This document shows positions 44,787 to 53,038 of a stretch of 64,000 bases of DNA, piece by piece. The position numbers and the translations under genes were made by a program. The number at the start of each line of letters is the position of its first letter. Position 1 is the stretch's first letter. The DNA lies in assembly GCF_900187605.1 (NCBI RefSeq), contig NZ_FYEA01000003.1, positions 186,001 through 250,000 of the forward strand, written 5' to 3'. The notes under the pieces were generated by a model, which was not told where the DNA came from, searched no databases, and saw only the letters and a list, made by a program, of their open reading frames with translations. Origin of the DNA: Pseudomonas sp. Irchel 3H7. Its GTDB lineage: Bacteria > Pseudomonadota > Gammaproteobacteria > Pseudomonadales > Pseudomonadaceae.

Positions 44787-46114
44787 TGCTCAACTCAGTG
44801 ATGGTGGTCGATGACGAAAGCAGCATTCGCAGCGCCGTTGAACAGTGGCTGAGCCTGTCGGGCTTCGAGGTGCAGTTGTTCAGCCGCGCCGAAGACTGCC
44901 TCGCCGCCCTGCCCGCGCACTTTGCCGGGGTGATCCTCAGCGACGTGCGCATGCCCGGCATGGGCGGCCTGGCGTTGTTGGCCGAAGTGCAGAAACGCGA
45001 CGCTGACCTGCCGGTGATTCTGCTCACTGGTCATGGCGATGTACCGATGGCGGTCGAGGCGATGCGCGACGGCGCCTACGACTTTCTGGAAAAACCGTTC
45101 AGCCCGGAAACCCTGCTCGGCAGCTTGCGCCGGGCGCTGGACAAACGCCGTCTGATTCTGGAAAACCGTGCCCTGCACGAGCAGGCCGACAACCGCGCCA
45201 AACTTGATGCGACGTTGCTCGGCGTGTCCCGTGGCTTGCAGACGTTGCGTCGACAGGTGCTGGATCTGGCGGCGTTGCCGGTCAACGTGTTGATCCGTGG
45301 CGAAACCGGCAGCGGCAAGGAACTTGTCGCGCGTTGCCTGCATGATTTCGGCCCGCGCGCGGCCAAGCCGTTCGTGGCGCTGAACTGCGCGGCGATTCCT
45401 GAGCAGTTGTTCGAGGCGGAGTTGTTCGGTCACGAGAGCGGCGCGTTCACCGGCGCCTCGGGCAAGCGCATCGGCAAGCTGGAATACGCCGATGGCGGCA
45501 CCTTGTTTCTCGATGAAATCGAAAGCATGCCGCTGGCGCAACAGGTGAAACTGCTGCGCGTATTGCAGGAGCAAAAGCTTGAACGGCTGGGTTCGAACCA
45601 GAGCATTCGCGTCGATCTGCGCATTGTTGCGGCGACCAAACCGGATCTGCTCGATGAAGCCCGGGCCGGACGTTTTCGCGAGGATCTGGCCTATCGCCTG
45701 AACGTCGCCGAACTGCGTTTGCCGCCGCTGCGCGATCGTCGCGAAGACATTCCGCTGCTGTTCGAAACCTTCGCCCACAATGCCGCTGAACGCCTGGGGC
45801 GCACCTTTCCACCCTTGAGTGGCGCACAGTTGAGTCATCTGCTCAGCCACGACTGGCCGGGCAACGTGCGAGAACTGGCGAACGTTGCCGAACGCCAGGT
45901 GTTGGGGCTGGATGAACCGGCGCCGGGGATCGATCCGGGGCAATCGCTGGCGGCGCAGCAGGAGGCGTTTGAGGCGCAGTGTTTGCGTGCCGCGCTGACC
46001 CGGCACAAGGGCGATGTGAAAGCGGTGCTGGAAGAGTTGCAACTGCCGCGCCGTACGTTCAATGAAAAGATGCAGCGGCATGGGTTGAGTCGGGAGATGT
46101 TTCTGAGCGAGTGA
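44786..46114 (+). CDS. Sigma-54-dependent response regulator (MifR/DctD-like)
   Basis: This NtrC-family regulator activates sigma-54 promoters after phosphorylation. The 442-residue product has a receiver domain (MVVDDESSIRSA; phospho-acceptor Asp in VILSDVRMPGMGG; Lys in FLEKPF), and an AAA+ domain with Walker A GETGSGKE, the sigma-54-contacting GAFTGA loop and FLDEIESMP. A C-terminal Fis-type HTH (RHKGDVKAVLEELQLPRRTF) completes it. The start follows GGAGG and overlaps the sensor stop by 1 nt. The downstream permease carries a sigma-54-like promoter, the arrangement recalled for MifS/MifR control of alpha-ketoglutarate transport. The cognate kinase is broken in this sequence. Confidence 0.92.
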   Translation: MLNSVMVVDDESSIRSAVEQWLSLSGFEVQLFSRAEDCLAALPAHFAGVILSDVRMPGMGGLALLAEVQKRDADLPVILLTGHGDVPMAVEAMRDGAYDFLEKPFSPETLLGSLRRALDKRRLILENRALHEQADNRAKLDATLLGVSRGLQTLRRQVLDLAALPVNVLIRGETGSGKELVARCLHDFGPRAAKPFVALNCAAIPEQLFEAELFGHESGAFTGASGKRIGKLEYADGGTLFLDEIESMPLAQQVKLLRVLQEQKLERLGSNQSIRVDLRIVAATKPDLLDEARAGRFREDLAYRLNVAELRLPPLRDRREDIPLLFETFAHNAAERLGRTFPPLSGAQLSHLLSHDWPGNVRELANVAERQVLGLDEPAPGIDPGQSLAAQQEAFEAQCLRAALTRHKGDVKAVLEELQLPRRTFNEKMQRHGLSREMFLSE

Positions 46115-46156
46115 GTCGGGCTTGGGATTTTCGGTGTGGCTGAGATCTTTCCCCCT

Positions 46157-46660
46157 CACCCCAGCCCTCTCCCCCAAGGGGGCGAGGGGGAAGGGAGCCG
46201 ATCTTTATGCTGTTCGAAACCTGAGTTCGACTCGGTATCTCAGGTCGGTGTAACTCGAACAATCCACTCGGTCACCCCAGCCCTCTCCCCCAGGGGGCGA
46301 GGGGGAAGGGAGCCGATCTTTATGCTGTTCGAAACCTGAGTTTGACTCGGTATCTCAGGTCGGTGTAACTCGAACAATCCACTCGGTCACCCCAGCTCTC
46401 TCCCCCAGAGGGCGAGGGGGACGGGAGCCGATCTTCATGCTGTTCGAAACCTGAGTTCGACTCGGTATCTCAGGTCGGTGTAACTCGAACAATCCACTCG
46501 GTCACCCCAGCTCTCTCCCCCAGGGGGCGAGGGGGACGGGAGCCGATCTTTATGCTGTTCGAAACCTGAGTTCGACTCGGTATCTCAGGTCGGTGTAACT
46601 CGAACAATCCACTCGGTCAGTCCCCTCTCCCCCTGGGAGAGGGTTAGGGTGAGGGGCTTT
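46157..46660. repeat. Four-copy ~115-bp tandem array of the mosaic repeat
   Basis: Units begin with CACCCCAGC at 46157, 46273, 46388 and 46503 (periods 116, 115, 115). Each runs through CCCTCTCCCCC and GGGAGCCGATCTTTATGCTG to CTCAGGTCGGTGTAACTCG and ATCCACTCGGT. Units differ at only a few bases. The array closes with CAGTCCCCTCTCCCCCTGGG and AGGGTGAGGGGC, the inverted end of the family. Near-identity of units indicates recent expansion. Confidence 0.92.
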
Positions 46661-46765
46661 TGATCTTCGCCCCAATAAGCGGAAATCCGCTCATCAAACT
46701 AAATCCTTCGGCGATATCCCGCTCACCCCAACCCGCTCGGCCCTCTAAACCGGCCCTCCCCCCGT

Positions 46766-46781
46766 TGGCACACCTCCTGCT
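46766..46781 (+). promoter_or_regulatory. Sigma-54 (-24/-12) promoter of the permease gene
   Basis: TGGCACACCTCCTGCT matches the consensus TGGCACR-N4-TTGCW with one change (CTGC for TTGC) and exact GG-GC spacing. It lies about 63 bp before the permease start. The adjacent NtrC-family regulator gene makes sigma-54 control plausible. Confidence 0.75.
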
Positions 46782-46843
46782 ATAGCCCTCGCAGGCTGCG
46801 TTCCAACGCGCTCCACAAAAACAATTAAACGAAGGATCCTTCA

Positions 46844-48163
46844 ATGGATAACTCCAACGCCCTGCCACTTGGGTCGGCTGCCGTGCCGGCCAAAGAAAGA
46901 ACCACCGCCAGCCGGATCAAATCGATCTTCAGCGGTTCCGTCGGCAACATGGTCGAGTGGTACGACTGGTATGTGTATGCCGCCTTCTCCCTGTACTTCG
47001 CGAAAACCTTTTTCCCTGCCGGTTCCACCACCGCCCAACTGATGAACACCGCTGCGATCTTCGCCGTCGGCTTTCTGATGCGTCCGATCGGTGGCTGGCT
47101 GATGGGCATGTACGCCGACAAGGTCGGACGTAAAAAAGCCCTGATGGCCTCGGTCTACCTGATGTGCTTCGGCTCGCTGCTGATCGCCCTCAGCCCGAAC
47201 TACGAAACCATCGGCATCGGCGCGCCGATCCTGCTGGTGTTCGCGCGACTGCTGCAAGGCCTGTCGGTCGGTGGCGAATACGGCACCTCGGCGACCTATC
47301 TCTCGGAGATGGCGACCAAGGAACGTCGCGGCTTCTTCTCCAGCTTCCAGTACGTGACCCTGATCTCCGGCCAGCTCATCGCGCTGGGCGTACTGATCGT
47401 GCTGCAGAACGTGCTGACCACTGAACAGCTGTACGCGTGGGGCTGGCGTATTCCGTTCGCCATCGGCGCGCTGTGTGCGGTCGTGGCGCTGTACCTGCGT
47501 CGCGGCATGGAAGAAACCGAGTCGTTCACCAAGAAAGAGAAGTCCAAGGAAAGCGCCATGCGCACCTTGATGCGCCACCCCAAAGAGTTGTTGACCGTAG
47601 TCGGCCTGACCATGGGCGGCACCCTGGCGTTCTACACCTACACCACCTACATGCAGAAATACCTGGTGAACACGGTCGGCATGAGCATCTCCGACTCGAC
47701 CACCATTTCTGCCGCCACGCTGTTCCTGTTCATGTGCCTGCAACCGATCATCGGTGGCCTCTCGGACAAGATCGGTCGTCGTCCGATCCTGATCGCCTTC
47801 GGCGTGCTGGGGACGATCTTCACCGTGCCGATCCTGATGACCCTGCACACCATTCAAACCTGGTGGGGCGCGTTCTTCCTGATCATGGCGGCGCTGATCA
47901 TCGTCAGCGGCTACACCTCGATCAACGCGGTGGTCAAAGCTGAATTGTTCCCGACTGAAATCCGCGCCCTGGGCGTCGGCCTACCGTACGCACTGACCGT
48001 ATCGATCTTCGGCGGCACCGCCGAATACATCGCGCTGTGGTTCAAGAGCATCGGCATGGAAACCGGTTACTACTGGTACGTGACCGCGTGCATCGCAGTG
48101 TCGTTGCTGGTGTACATCACCATGAAGGACACCCAGAAACATTCGCGAATCGTGACTGACTGA
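46844..48163 (+). CDS. MHS-family MFS dicarboxylate permease (alpha-ketoglutarate type)
   Basis: The 439-residue inner-membrane protein belongs to the metabolite:H+ symporter branch of the major facilitator superfamily. It has twelve predicted helices, the N-terminal NMVEWYDWYVYAAFSLYFAK signature, a first-loop MYADKVGRKKALM motif, LLQGLSVGGEYGTSATYLSE, and the mid-protein LSDKIGRRPILI motif. It resembles KgtP/PcaT-type alpha-ketoglutarate transporters, so C5-dicarboxylate uptake is the best guess. The start follows AAGGA. Position beside a MifS/MifR-like pair and a sigma-54-like promoter supports substrate-induced expression. The broken sensor gene may leave the permease uninducible (inference). 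Confidence 0.88.
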   Translation: MDNSNALPLGSAAVPAKERTTASRIKSIFSGSVGNMVEWYDWYVYAAFSLYFAKTFFPAGSTTAQLMNTAAIFAVGFLMRPIGGWLMGMYADKVGRKKALMASVYLMCFGSLLIALSPNYETIGIGAPILLVFARLLQGLSVGGEYGTSATYLSEMATKERRGFFSSFQYVTLISGQLIALGVLIVLQNVLTTEQLYAWGWRIPFAIGALCAVVALYLRRGMEETESFTKKEKSKESAMRTLMRHPKELLTVVGLTMGGTLAFYTYTTYMQKYLVNTVGMSISDSTTISAATLFLFMCLQPIIGGLSDKIGRRPILIAFGVLGTIFTVPILMTLHTIQTWWGAFFLIMAALIIVSGYTSINAVVKAELFPTEIRALGVGLPYALTVSIFGGTAEYIALWFKSIGMETGYYWYVTACIAVSLLVYITMKDTQKHSRIVTD

Positions 48164-48558
48164 TCGGGTTTTCACAGCCACTGCAACGGTGACTGTGACT
48201 GTGACTGTGATGGACTCTTCGCGAGCAGGCTCGCTCCCACATTTGGAATGCATTTTTCCTGTGGGAGCGAGCCTGCTCGCGAATGGGGTCACCGCGTTAT
48301 CCAGACCTGCATGAAAAATTCCTCACACACGCCGCAACGCGATTAATCGCTAATTAATGCTGCCCGCTCATTCTGCAATCACCTGATCGATGACCTGCGC
48401 GACGCTCGCTCCGACGACGAAAGCGAATTCAACGCGCCGCCCTTAATATCAGGTTAATCGATTGTTATTAGCATTATTTTGCACTTTTTAATCAATTTAA
48501 TTGGCGTAGCATTAAACCCATGCAAGACACACCCGCCAACGAATCCGGAGTAACCGAC
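48164..48558. other. 395-bp intergenic region after the permease gene
   Basis: It contains a short hexameric repeat (GTGACT units, 48189-48211), a REP inverted pair at 48218-48283, and an AT-rich stretch (about 48440-48515) just before the small exported-protein gene that probably holds its promoter. I see no gene and no canonical terminator. Confidence 0.5.
48218..48283. repeat. REP inverted pair (GTGGGAGCGAGCCTGCTCGC type)
   Basis: Two 24-bp arms (TTCGCGAGCAGGCTCGCTCC ... and its reverse complement) flank an 18-bp spacer, forming a REP-type inverted pair common between Pseudomonas genes. Confidence 0.85.
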
Positions 48559-48834
48559 ATGAAAACCAAACTGATCCTCGCCCTGACCCTGTCCGTACTG
48601 GCCGCCAACACTTTCGCTGCCGACGGCTCGGACAAAACCAAATCTGCCGACTTCATCAGCGGCGCCAGCGCGGCCATTGAAACCAGCCACTCGGGTACTT
48701 ACGCCGCTGACGGTTTTGATAAAACCAACATTGGTAAAGCTGTGGCTGCCGATGGTTTCGACAAGACCAATCTGGGTAAAACGGTCGCTGCTGACGGCTT
48801 CGACAAAACCGGCACCGCCGCTGCCATCAGCTAA
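48559..48834 (+). CDS. Small exported protein with AADGFDKT repeats
   Basis: I do not recognise this 91-residue protein. ATG 48559 has GGAG 8 nt upstream; an earlier in-frame ATG at 48520 would spoil the signal peptide. MKTKLILALTLSVLAANTFA is a clear Sec signal peptide. The mature part begins ADGSDKTKS and holds three 14-residue tandem units AADGFDKTNxGKxV (residues about 46-87; 42-bp DNA period), the last ending AADGFDKTGTAAAIS. The DGxDKT pattern is acidic and could bind metal ions or pack as a repeat (inference). A GC-rich hairpin follows at 48854-48873. Confidence 0.78.
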   Translation: MKTKLILALTLSVLAANTFAADGSDKTKSADFISGASAAIETSHSGTYAADGFDKTNIGKAVAADGFDKTNLGKTVAADGFDKTGTAAAIS

Positions 48835-48853
48835 GTATCCGCAGTCCTCCCAC

Positions 48854-48873
48854 AGCCCGGCCTTGGCCGGGCT
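48854..48873 (+). terminator. GC-rich hairpin after the small repeat protein gene
   Basis: AGCCCGGCC / GGCCGGGCT with a TT loop lies 20 nt past the stop. It lacks a proper T run, so termination is probable rather than certain. Confidence 0.5.
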
Positions 48874-48919
48874 TAGTCATTTCTGGGGCATGATAATTTT
48901 CTCAAATACACAAATCCCC

Positions 48920-49004
48920 TGTAGGAGCTGCCGAAGGCTGCGATCTTTTGATCTTGATCTTTAAAAGCAAAATCAAAAGATCGCAGCCTTCGGCAGCTCC
49001 TACA
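48920..49004. repeat. REP inverted pair (GTAGGAGCTGCCGAAGGCTG type)
   Basis: Arms of about 33 bp (TGTAGGAGCTGCCGAAGGCT ... and its reverse complement) are separated by a short AT-rich spacer. The same arm sequence recurs at 50550-50627, so both belong to one REPIN-like family. Confidence 0.88.
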
Positions 49005-49089
49005 CGGGGTTTTGCGTCTGGCTGGAAATATGCCGGGCGTCCTTGCACTATGGCTGCATCCGAAACGCAGCCTCAGGAACTCACCCGCC

Positions 49090-49719
49090 ATGCCCGATGA
49101 CATCCACTTCTATGAACCCGCCAACGGCCACGGTCTGCCCCACGATCCGTTCAACGCCATCGTCGGTCCACGGCCTATCGGCTGGATTTCTTCACAGGAT
49201 GCCAACGGCCGGTTGAACCTGGCGCCGTACAGTTTCTTCAACGCCTTCAACTACATTCCGCCGATCATCGGTTTTTCCAGCGTCGGGCGCAAAGACAGCC
49301 TGAACAACATCGAGCAGACCGGCGAGTTCGTCTGGAACCTCGCCACCCGCCCGCTGGCCGAACAGATGAATCAGAGCTGCGCGATGGTCGCGCCTGAGGT
49401 CAACGAGTTTGAGTTGGCGGGATTGACGACCGTCGCGTCAAAGGTGATTTCGGTGCCACGGGTGGCCGAAAGTCCGGTGTCCTTCGAGTGCAAGGTCACG
49501 CAGATCATTCAATTGCAGCGCGCTGATGGCGAGACGGTGCCGAGCTGGCTGATCCTCGGCGAAGTGGTCGCCGTGCACATCGCCAAGTGGCTGTTGAAGG
49601 ATGGCATCTACGACACCGCCGCGGCAGAACCGATTCTGCGCGGCGGCGGGCCGGCGGACTACTTCCAGCTGGGGCCTGAGGCCCTGTTCAAGATGTGGCG
49701 TCCGGGCGCAAACAAGTAA
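49090..49719 (+). CDS. Flavin reductase family protein (FMN-binding split barrel)
   Basis: The 209-residue protein starts at ATG 49090 after AGGA; the in-frame start at 49012 overlaps the REP and is unlikely. The FMN-binding split-barrel fold is indicated by FNAIVGPRPIGWISSQDANG, LNLAPYSFFNAFNYIPPIIG and DSLNNIEQTGEFVWNLAT, the classic flavin reductase-like domain. These proteins reduce flavins with NAD(P)H or act as the small component of monooxygenases; the partner is not evident nearby. The next gene converges 4 bp downstream. Confidence 0.88.
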   Translation: MPDDIHFYEPANGHGLPHDPFNAIVGPRPIGWISSQDANGRLNLAPYSFFNAFNYIPPIIGFSSVGRKDSLNNIEQTGEFVWNLATRPLAEQMNQSCAMVAPEVNEFELAGLTTVASKVISVPRVAESPVSFECKVTQIIQLQRADGETVPSWLILGEVVAVHIAKWLLKDGIYDTAAAEPILRGGGPADYFQLGPEALFKMWRPGANK

Positions 49720-49723
49720 CGCG

Positions 49724-49966
49724 TTACCAGATCAAGTCGGCGTCTTCAGTGACGCCCTTGAGGTTATCCAGCTCATTGATGGCTGCTTCATCGGCAGCAA
49801 TCGCGCCGGGGAAGACTTGATCATTCAGCAGTTTGTGAAAGCGTGGTGCGCCGCCATCGACCAGGGCCTTGACCGCGATTGCCGCGTAATAGCCCTTGTT
49901 GCCGCCCAACTCGACGGGGACGACTGCGGAAACTGCTTCGAAGTGCTCGAACTCTTTACGTGCCAT
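49724..49966 (-). CDS. Conserved small protein of unknown function
   Basis: I do not recognise a domain. The 80-residue protein is read from ATG 49966 (GGGAT upstream); ATG 49975 would add three residues. The sequence MARKEFEHFEAVSAVVPVEL then GGNKGYYAAIAVKALVDGG and an acidic C-terminus (DEAAINELDNLKGVTEDADL) looks like a folded cytosolic protein with normal codon use. It is 44 bp downstream of the monooxygenase-like gene on the same strand and may share its transcript. Confidence 0.65.
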   Translation of the reverse strand: MARKEFEHFEAVSAVVPVELGGNKGYYAAIAVKALVDGGAPRFHKLLNDQVFPGAIAADEAAINELDNLKGVTEDADLIW

Positions 49967-50010
49967 GTCACACATCCCGGCTCAGACAAATTAAGCCGGA
50001 CATTAAACCC

Positions 50011-50364
50011 TCAACCGACGAGTTTGTGTACCGGCGCCGGGCATTGGCCGAGGGCTTGCGCCGCCGACACGTCCTTGAAAGTGTGGAAGTCGAGGCTGTT
50101 GACCACCAGCTCCTGCACCAGCTCGGCGAAGATTTCCATCGACGGGCTGTTGAAATAGTTGGTCATCATTTGCTGACTGCTCCAGAACCCGGAGACCAGC
50201 CACAACTCCGGATCACACTGCGAATGCTGCAAGGCAAAGCTCAGGCAACCGGGGGCGGCGCGGGACGGATCGATCAACGCGCTCAGGCGTACACCGAGTT
50301 CCGCCGAACGCCCGGCGCGCGCTCGAACGAAGGCCATATGACTGACGGGAATCTGCTTGGACAT
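50011..50364 (-). CDS. Antibiotic biosynthesis monooxygenase (ABM) domain protein
   Basis: The 117-residue protein starts at ATG 50364 with GGGAGG 7 nt upstream. The small alpha/beta barrel of the ABM family is indicated by VSHMAFVRARAGRSAELGVR, APGCLSFALQHSQCDPELWL and SGFWSSQQMMTNYFNSPSME. Members oxidise quinols or polyketides without cofactors, or act in oxidative-stress responses. The substrate cannot be inferred. It probably forms a two-gene unit with the downstream 80-aa gene. Confidence 0.82.
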   Translation of the reverse strand: MSKQIPVSHMAFVRARAGRSAELGVRLSALIDPSRAAPGCLSFALQHSQCDPELWLVSGFWSSQQMMTNYFNSPSMEIFAELVQELVVNSLDFHTFKDVSAAQALGQCPAPVHKLVG

Positions 50365-50761
50365 GTTCAACCCTCCCAGGGAGTCGCGTGGCAGCCGGGG
50401 GACGGGCTGCGACAGGTTCAAAGGTTAAGGGCCGCACGCCGGCCGCCGTTAGTCGATTCCTGCCGCCGCGTTGCACAATCCTGCGAGACTTCATCCAGAA
50501 GCTGTAACAACCTGTAAAACGGCGTCACACGGTTGTCATACGCGTTTTGTGTAGGAGCTGCCGAAGGCTGCGATCTTTTGATTTTGCTTTAAAGATCAAC
50601 AGATCGCAGCCTTCCGCAGCTCCTACAGGATTGAATCGCGACAGGCGCGAAAACAGCTCCGGGCAGAATCAGGCAAGCATTTCGCAGGATGTGTCTACCG
50701 CTGGCGCTTGCACAAACATATGCTCTGCTCCATTCCACCTCCCCTGCCGAGGATGCCGTGC
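50365..50761. other. Divergent region between ABM and AraC genes
   Basis: This 397-bp gap separates the divergent ABM-domain and AraC-type genes. It contains a REP pair at 50550-50627, and no further gene is supported. The AraC-like protein may control the divergent ABM gene from here (inference). Confidence 0.45.
50550..50627. repeat. REP inverted pair, second copy of the GTAGGAGCTGCCGAAGGCTG type
   Basis: Arms TGTAGGAGCTGCCGAAGGCT and, inverted, AGCCTTCCGCAGCTCCTACA (one mismatch) flank a short AT-rich spacer. Confidence 0.87.
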
Positions 50762-51691
50762 ATGACGTCATTCGATCGTTTTCAAGCCGAACCCAGCGCT
50801 GACATGGAAAAACAGCGTGCGGAACTGGCGGCGATCATCCGCCGCAACACCACCGACGATGGCAGCTACGAGACCGCCATCGGCTCGCTGTTCATGTCGC
50901 GCCACACAAAATCCCACGACTTTGCCCCGGTGCTCGCGCAACCGGCGCTGTGCATCATGGCGCAGGGGCGCAAAGAGGTGCGCCTGGCCGACGAGTTCTT
51001 CAACTACGACCCGCTGAATTATCTGGTGGTGTCGGTTTCGATGCCGCTGAGCGGGCGCGTGGTCAATGTCTCGCCGGAGGAACCGATCCTCGCTGTGCGC
51101 CTGGATATCGACCCGACAGAAATCACCGCGCTGATCGCTGACGCCGGCCCCATGGGCGTACCGACCCGGCCGACCGGGCGTGGTTTGTATGTCGAGCAGA
51201 TCGACAGTTCGATGCTCGATGCCGTGCTGCGTCTGGCACGTTTGCTCGATGCGCCGAAAGACATCGCCATGCTCGCACCGCTGATTCGCCGGGAGATTCT
51301 TTATCGCCTGCTGCGCAGTCCGCAGGGGCATCGCTTGTATGAAATCGCGATTGCCAACAGTCAGAGCCATCGCATCAGCCAGGCGATCAAATGGCTTAAC
51401 GGCAACTTCGAGCAGCCGTTGCGCATTGATGATCTGGCCAAGGAAGTGAACCTCAGCGTCTCGACCTTGCATCACCGTTTCAAGGCGATGACGGCGATGA
51501 GCCCGCTGCAGTATCAGAAGCAATTGCGCCTGCAAGAGGCGCGGCGCCTGATGCTGGCCGAGGGGCTGGAGGCTTCGGCGGCGGGGTATCGCGTGGGGTA
51601 TGAAAGTCCGTCGCAGTTCAGCCGCGAGTACAGCCGGCTGTTTGGTGCGCCGCCGTTAAGGGATTTGGCGCGGTTGCGGCTTTCGGTGTGA
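50762..51691 (+). CDS. AraC-family transcriptional regulator
   Basis: The 309-residue protein starts at ATG 50762 after GAGGA. Residues 20-180 match the AraC_N ligand domain (TAIGSLFMSRHTKSHDFAPV, LCIMAQGRKEVRLADEFFNY). The C-terminal 100 residues hold two helix-turn-helix motifs (LRIDDLAKEVNLSVSTLHHR and EASAAGYRVGYESPSQFSREY) of the HTH_18 type. Such AraC_N proteins often regulate nearby oxidoreductases; the divergent ABM gene is a candidate target. Confidence 0.92.
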   Translation: MTSFDRFQAEPSADMEKQRAELAAIIRRNTTDDGSYETAIGSLFMSRHTKSHDFAPVLAQPALCIMAQGRKEVRLADEFFNYDPLNYLVVSVSMPLSGRVVNVSPEEPILAVRLDIDPTEITALIADAGPMGVPTRPTGRGLYVEQIDSSMLDAVLRLARLLDAPKDIAMLAPLIRREILYRLLRSPQGHRLYEIAIANSQSHRISQAIKWLNGNFEQPLRIDDLAKEVNLSVSTLHHRFKAMTAMSPLQYQKQLRLQEARRLMLAEGLEASAAGYRVGYESPSQFSREYSRLFGAPPLRDLARLRLSV

Positions 51692-51702
51692 CCGTTTAGA
51701 AG

Positions 51703-51957
51703 CCCCTCACCCTAACCCTCTCCCAGAGGGAGAGGGGACTGAATGGGGAATATTGGAGAGGTTCACCGACCTGAAAGTGCTTTGCCGAATCCATAATCAA
51801 CTGGATTTTTCAAGTCGATGAATAGCGCTTGCTTTGCCGAATCCATAATCGAATCGATATCTCAGGTCGATGGATAACGCCAGACACCTCGGTTGGCTCC
51901 CTCTCCCTCCGGGCGGTCCGACGTTTCGGGAGGGCTGGGGTGAGGGGCGATTCGGAG
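51703..51957. repeat. Intergenic 'CCCTCACCC' mosaic repeat, copy 4
   Basis: The left end AGCCCCTCACCCTAACCCTC pairs with the right end GGAGGGCTGGGGTGAGGGGC. Internally TTTGCCGAATCCATAATC occurs twice (51782 and 51834), showing an internal duplication. The right arm contains an insertion CGGTCCGACGTTTCGGGAGG, shared with the copy at 60506. Confidence 0.75.
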
Positions 51958-51969
51958 TCAGACCTCGCT

Positions 51970-53025
51970 CTACGCCCCCAACACCCGACAAGCCTCCACC
52001 GGCAACGTCACCGACACCGGATGGCCAATCCCCAATCCGATTCCCTGACACGGCGTGCTCAACGCCGTAAACGTCACCCCGGAACACTCCACCGTGGTCT
52101 CGATGGTCGCGCCGATATCGCGCACAAACGTCACCTTGCCGAGCAATCGATTGCCCGCCGTCGCTTGCGGCGCAGACAGTTGCAGGTCTTCCGGACGAAT
52201 CAGCATCTTCACTTTCTGCCCCACGACAATGCTGCTGCAGATCGGCACTTGCAGCGCATCACCGCCGGGCAGGCTGACCTTGCCATCACCCAATGCGGTA
52301 GCCGGGAAAATATTGCCCGAGCCGATGAAGTCAGCGACAAACTCGTTGGCCGGATGCCGGTAGATTTCGATCGGCGTGCCGACCTGCTGGACCTTGTGCT
52401 CGCCCAGCACCACGACGATGTCCGCCATGGTCATCGCTTCGCGCTGATCGTGGGTGACCATGATCGTGGTGATGTTCAGGCGCTGTTGCAGTTGGCGGAT
52501 TTCCACCTGCATCGATTCGCGCAGCTTGGCGTCGAGCGCCGACAGCGGCTCATCGAGCAGGAGGATTTTCGGGTGCGAGGCAATCGCCCGGGCAATCGCC
52601 ACGCGCTGCCGCTGACCGCCGGAAAGTTTCGCCACCGGGCGATCGATCATCGCCTGCAACTGGATCAGCTCCAGCAACTCGACCACCCGCTTGTGCTGAT
52701 CAGCCTTGCTGACGCCGCGCAGTTTCAACGGGTAGGCGATGTTCTCGCCGACGGTCATGTGCGGGAACAGCGCCAGCGACTGGAACACCATGCCGAAGTT
52801 GCGCAGGTGCGCCGGGGTCTGGCCGATGTCCTCGCCGTCCAGGCGAATCTCGCCGCCAGTGAGGGTTTCCAGCCCGGCGATCATCCGCAACAGGGTGGTT
52901 TTGCCGCAGCCGGAAGGGCCGAGGAAACACACCAGTTTGCCTTCCGGCAAATGCAGGTTGACGTCTTGTACCGCGCACGCCGAGCCGTAGAATTTCTCGA
53001 CGTTTTCCAGAATCAGACCAGTCAT
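51970..53025 (-). CDS. ABC transporter ATPase (PotA-like)
   Basis: The 351-residue protein powers an importer of the spermidine/putrescine (CUT/POPT-like) class. Walker A is GPSGCGKTT near residue 38, the Q-loop lies in FGMVFQSLALFPH, the signature is LSGGQRQR, Walker B is ILLLDEPLSALD and the switch His is in MVTHDQREA. The C-terminal TOBE region (about 275-345) is typical of PotA/FbpC-type ATPases. ATG 53025 has GAGG 6 nt upstream. It is the last gene of the aruI-like operon, 13 bp after the permease. Confidence 0.92.
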   Translation of the reverse strand: MTGLILENVEKFYGSACAVQDVNLHLPEGKLVCFLGPSGCGKTTLLRMIAGLETLTGGEIRLDGEDIGQTPAHLRNFGMVFQSLALFPHMTVGENIAYPLKLRGVSKADQHKRVVELLELIQLQAMIDRPVAKLSGGQRQRVAIARAIASHPKILLLDEPLSALDAKLRESMQVEIRQLQQRLNITTIMVTHDQREAMTMADIVVVLGEHKVQQVGTPIEIYRHPANEFVADFIGSGNIFPATALGDGKVSLPGGDALQVPICSSIVVGQKVKMLIRPEDLQLSAPQATAGNRLLGKVTFVRDIGATIETTVECSGVTFTALSTPCQGIGLGIGHPVSVTLPVEACRVLGA

Positions 53026-53038
53026 GTTGCACCTCAAA

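Larger units (their letters stand above)
46115..46843. other. 729-bp intergenic region between regulator and permease genes
   Basis: Most of this gap is a tandem repeat array (46157-46617) followed by one end of the mosaic repeat family (46618-46660). The last 180 bp hold the sigma-54-like promoter at 46766-46781 and the AAGGA leader of the permease gene. Short open frames in the array are repeat-derived, and I see no gene. Confidence 0.6.

Noticed and set aside
46157..46660. Tandem array considered as a CRISPR array
   Set aside because: Units are about 115 bp and similar throughout, without short repeats separated by unique spacers, and no cas genes are present.
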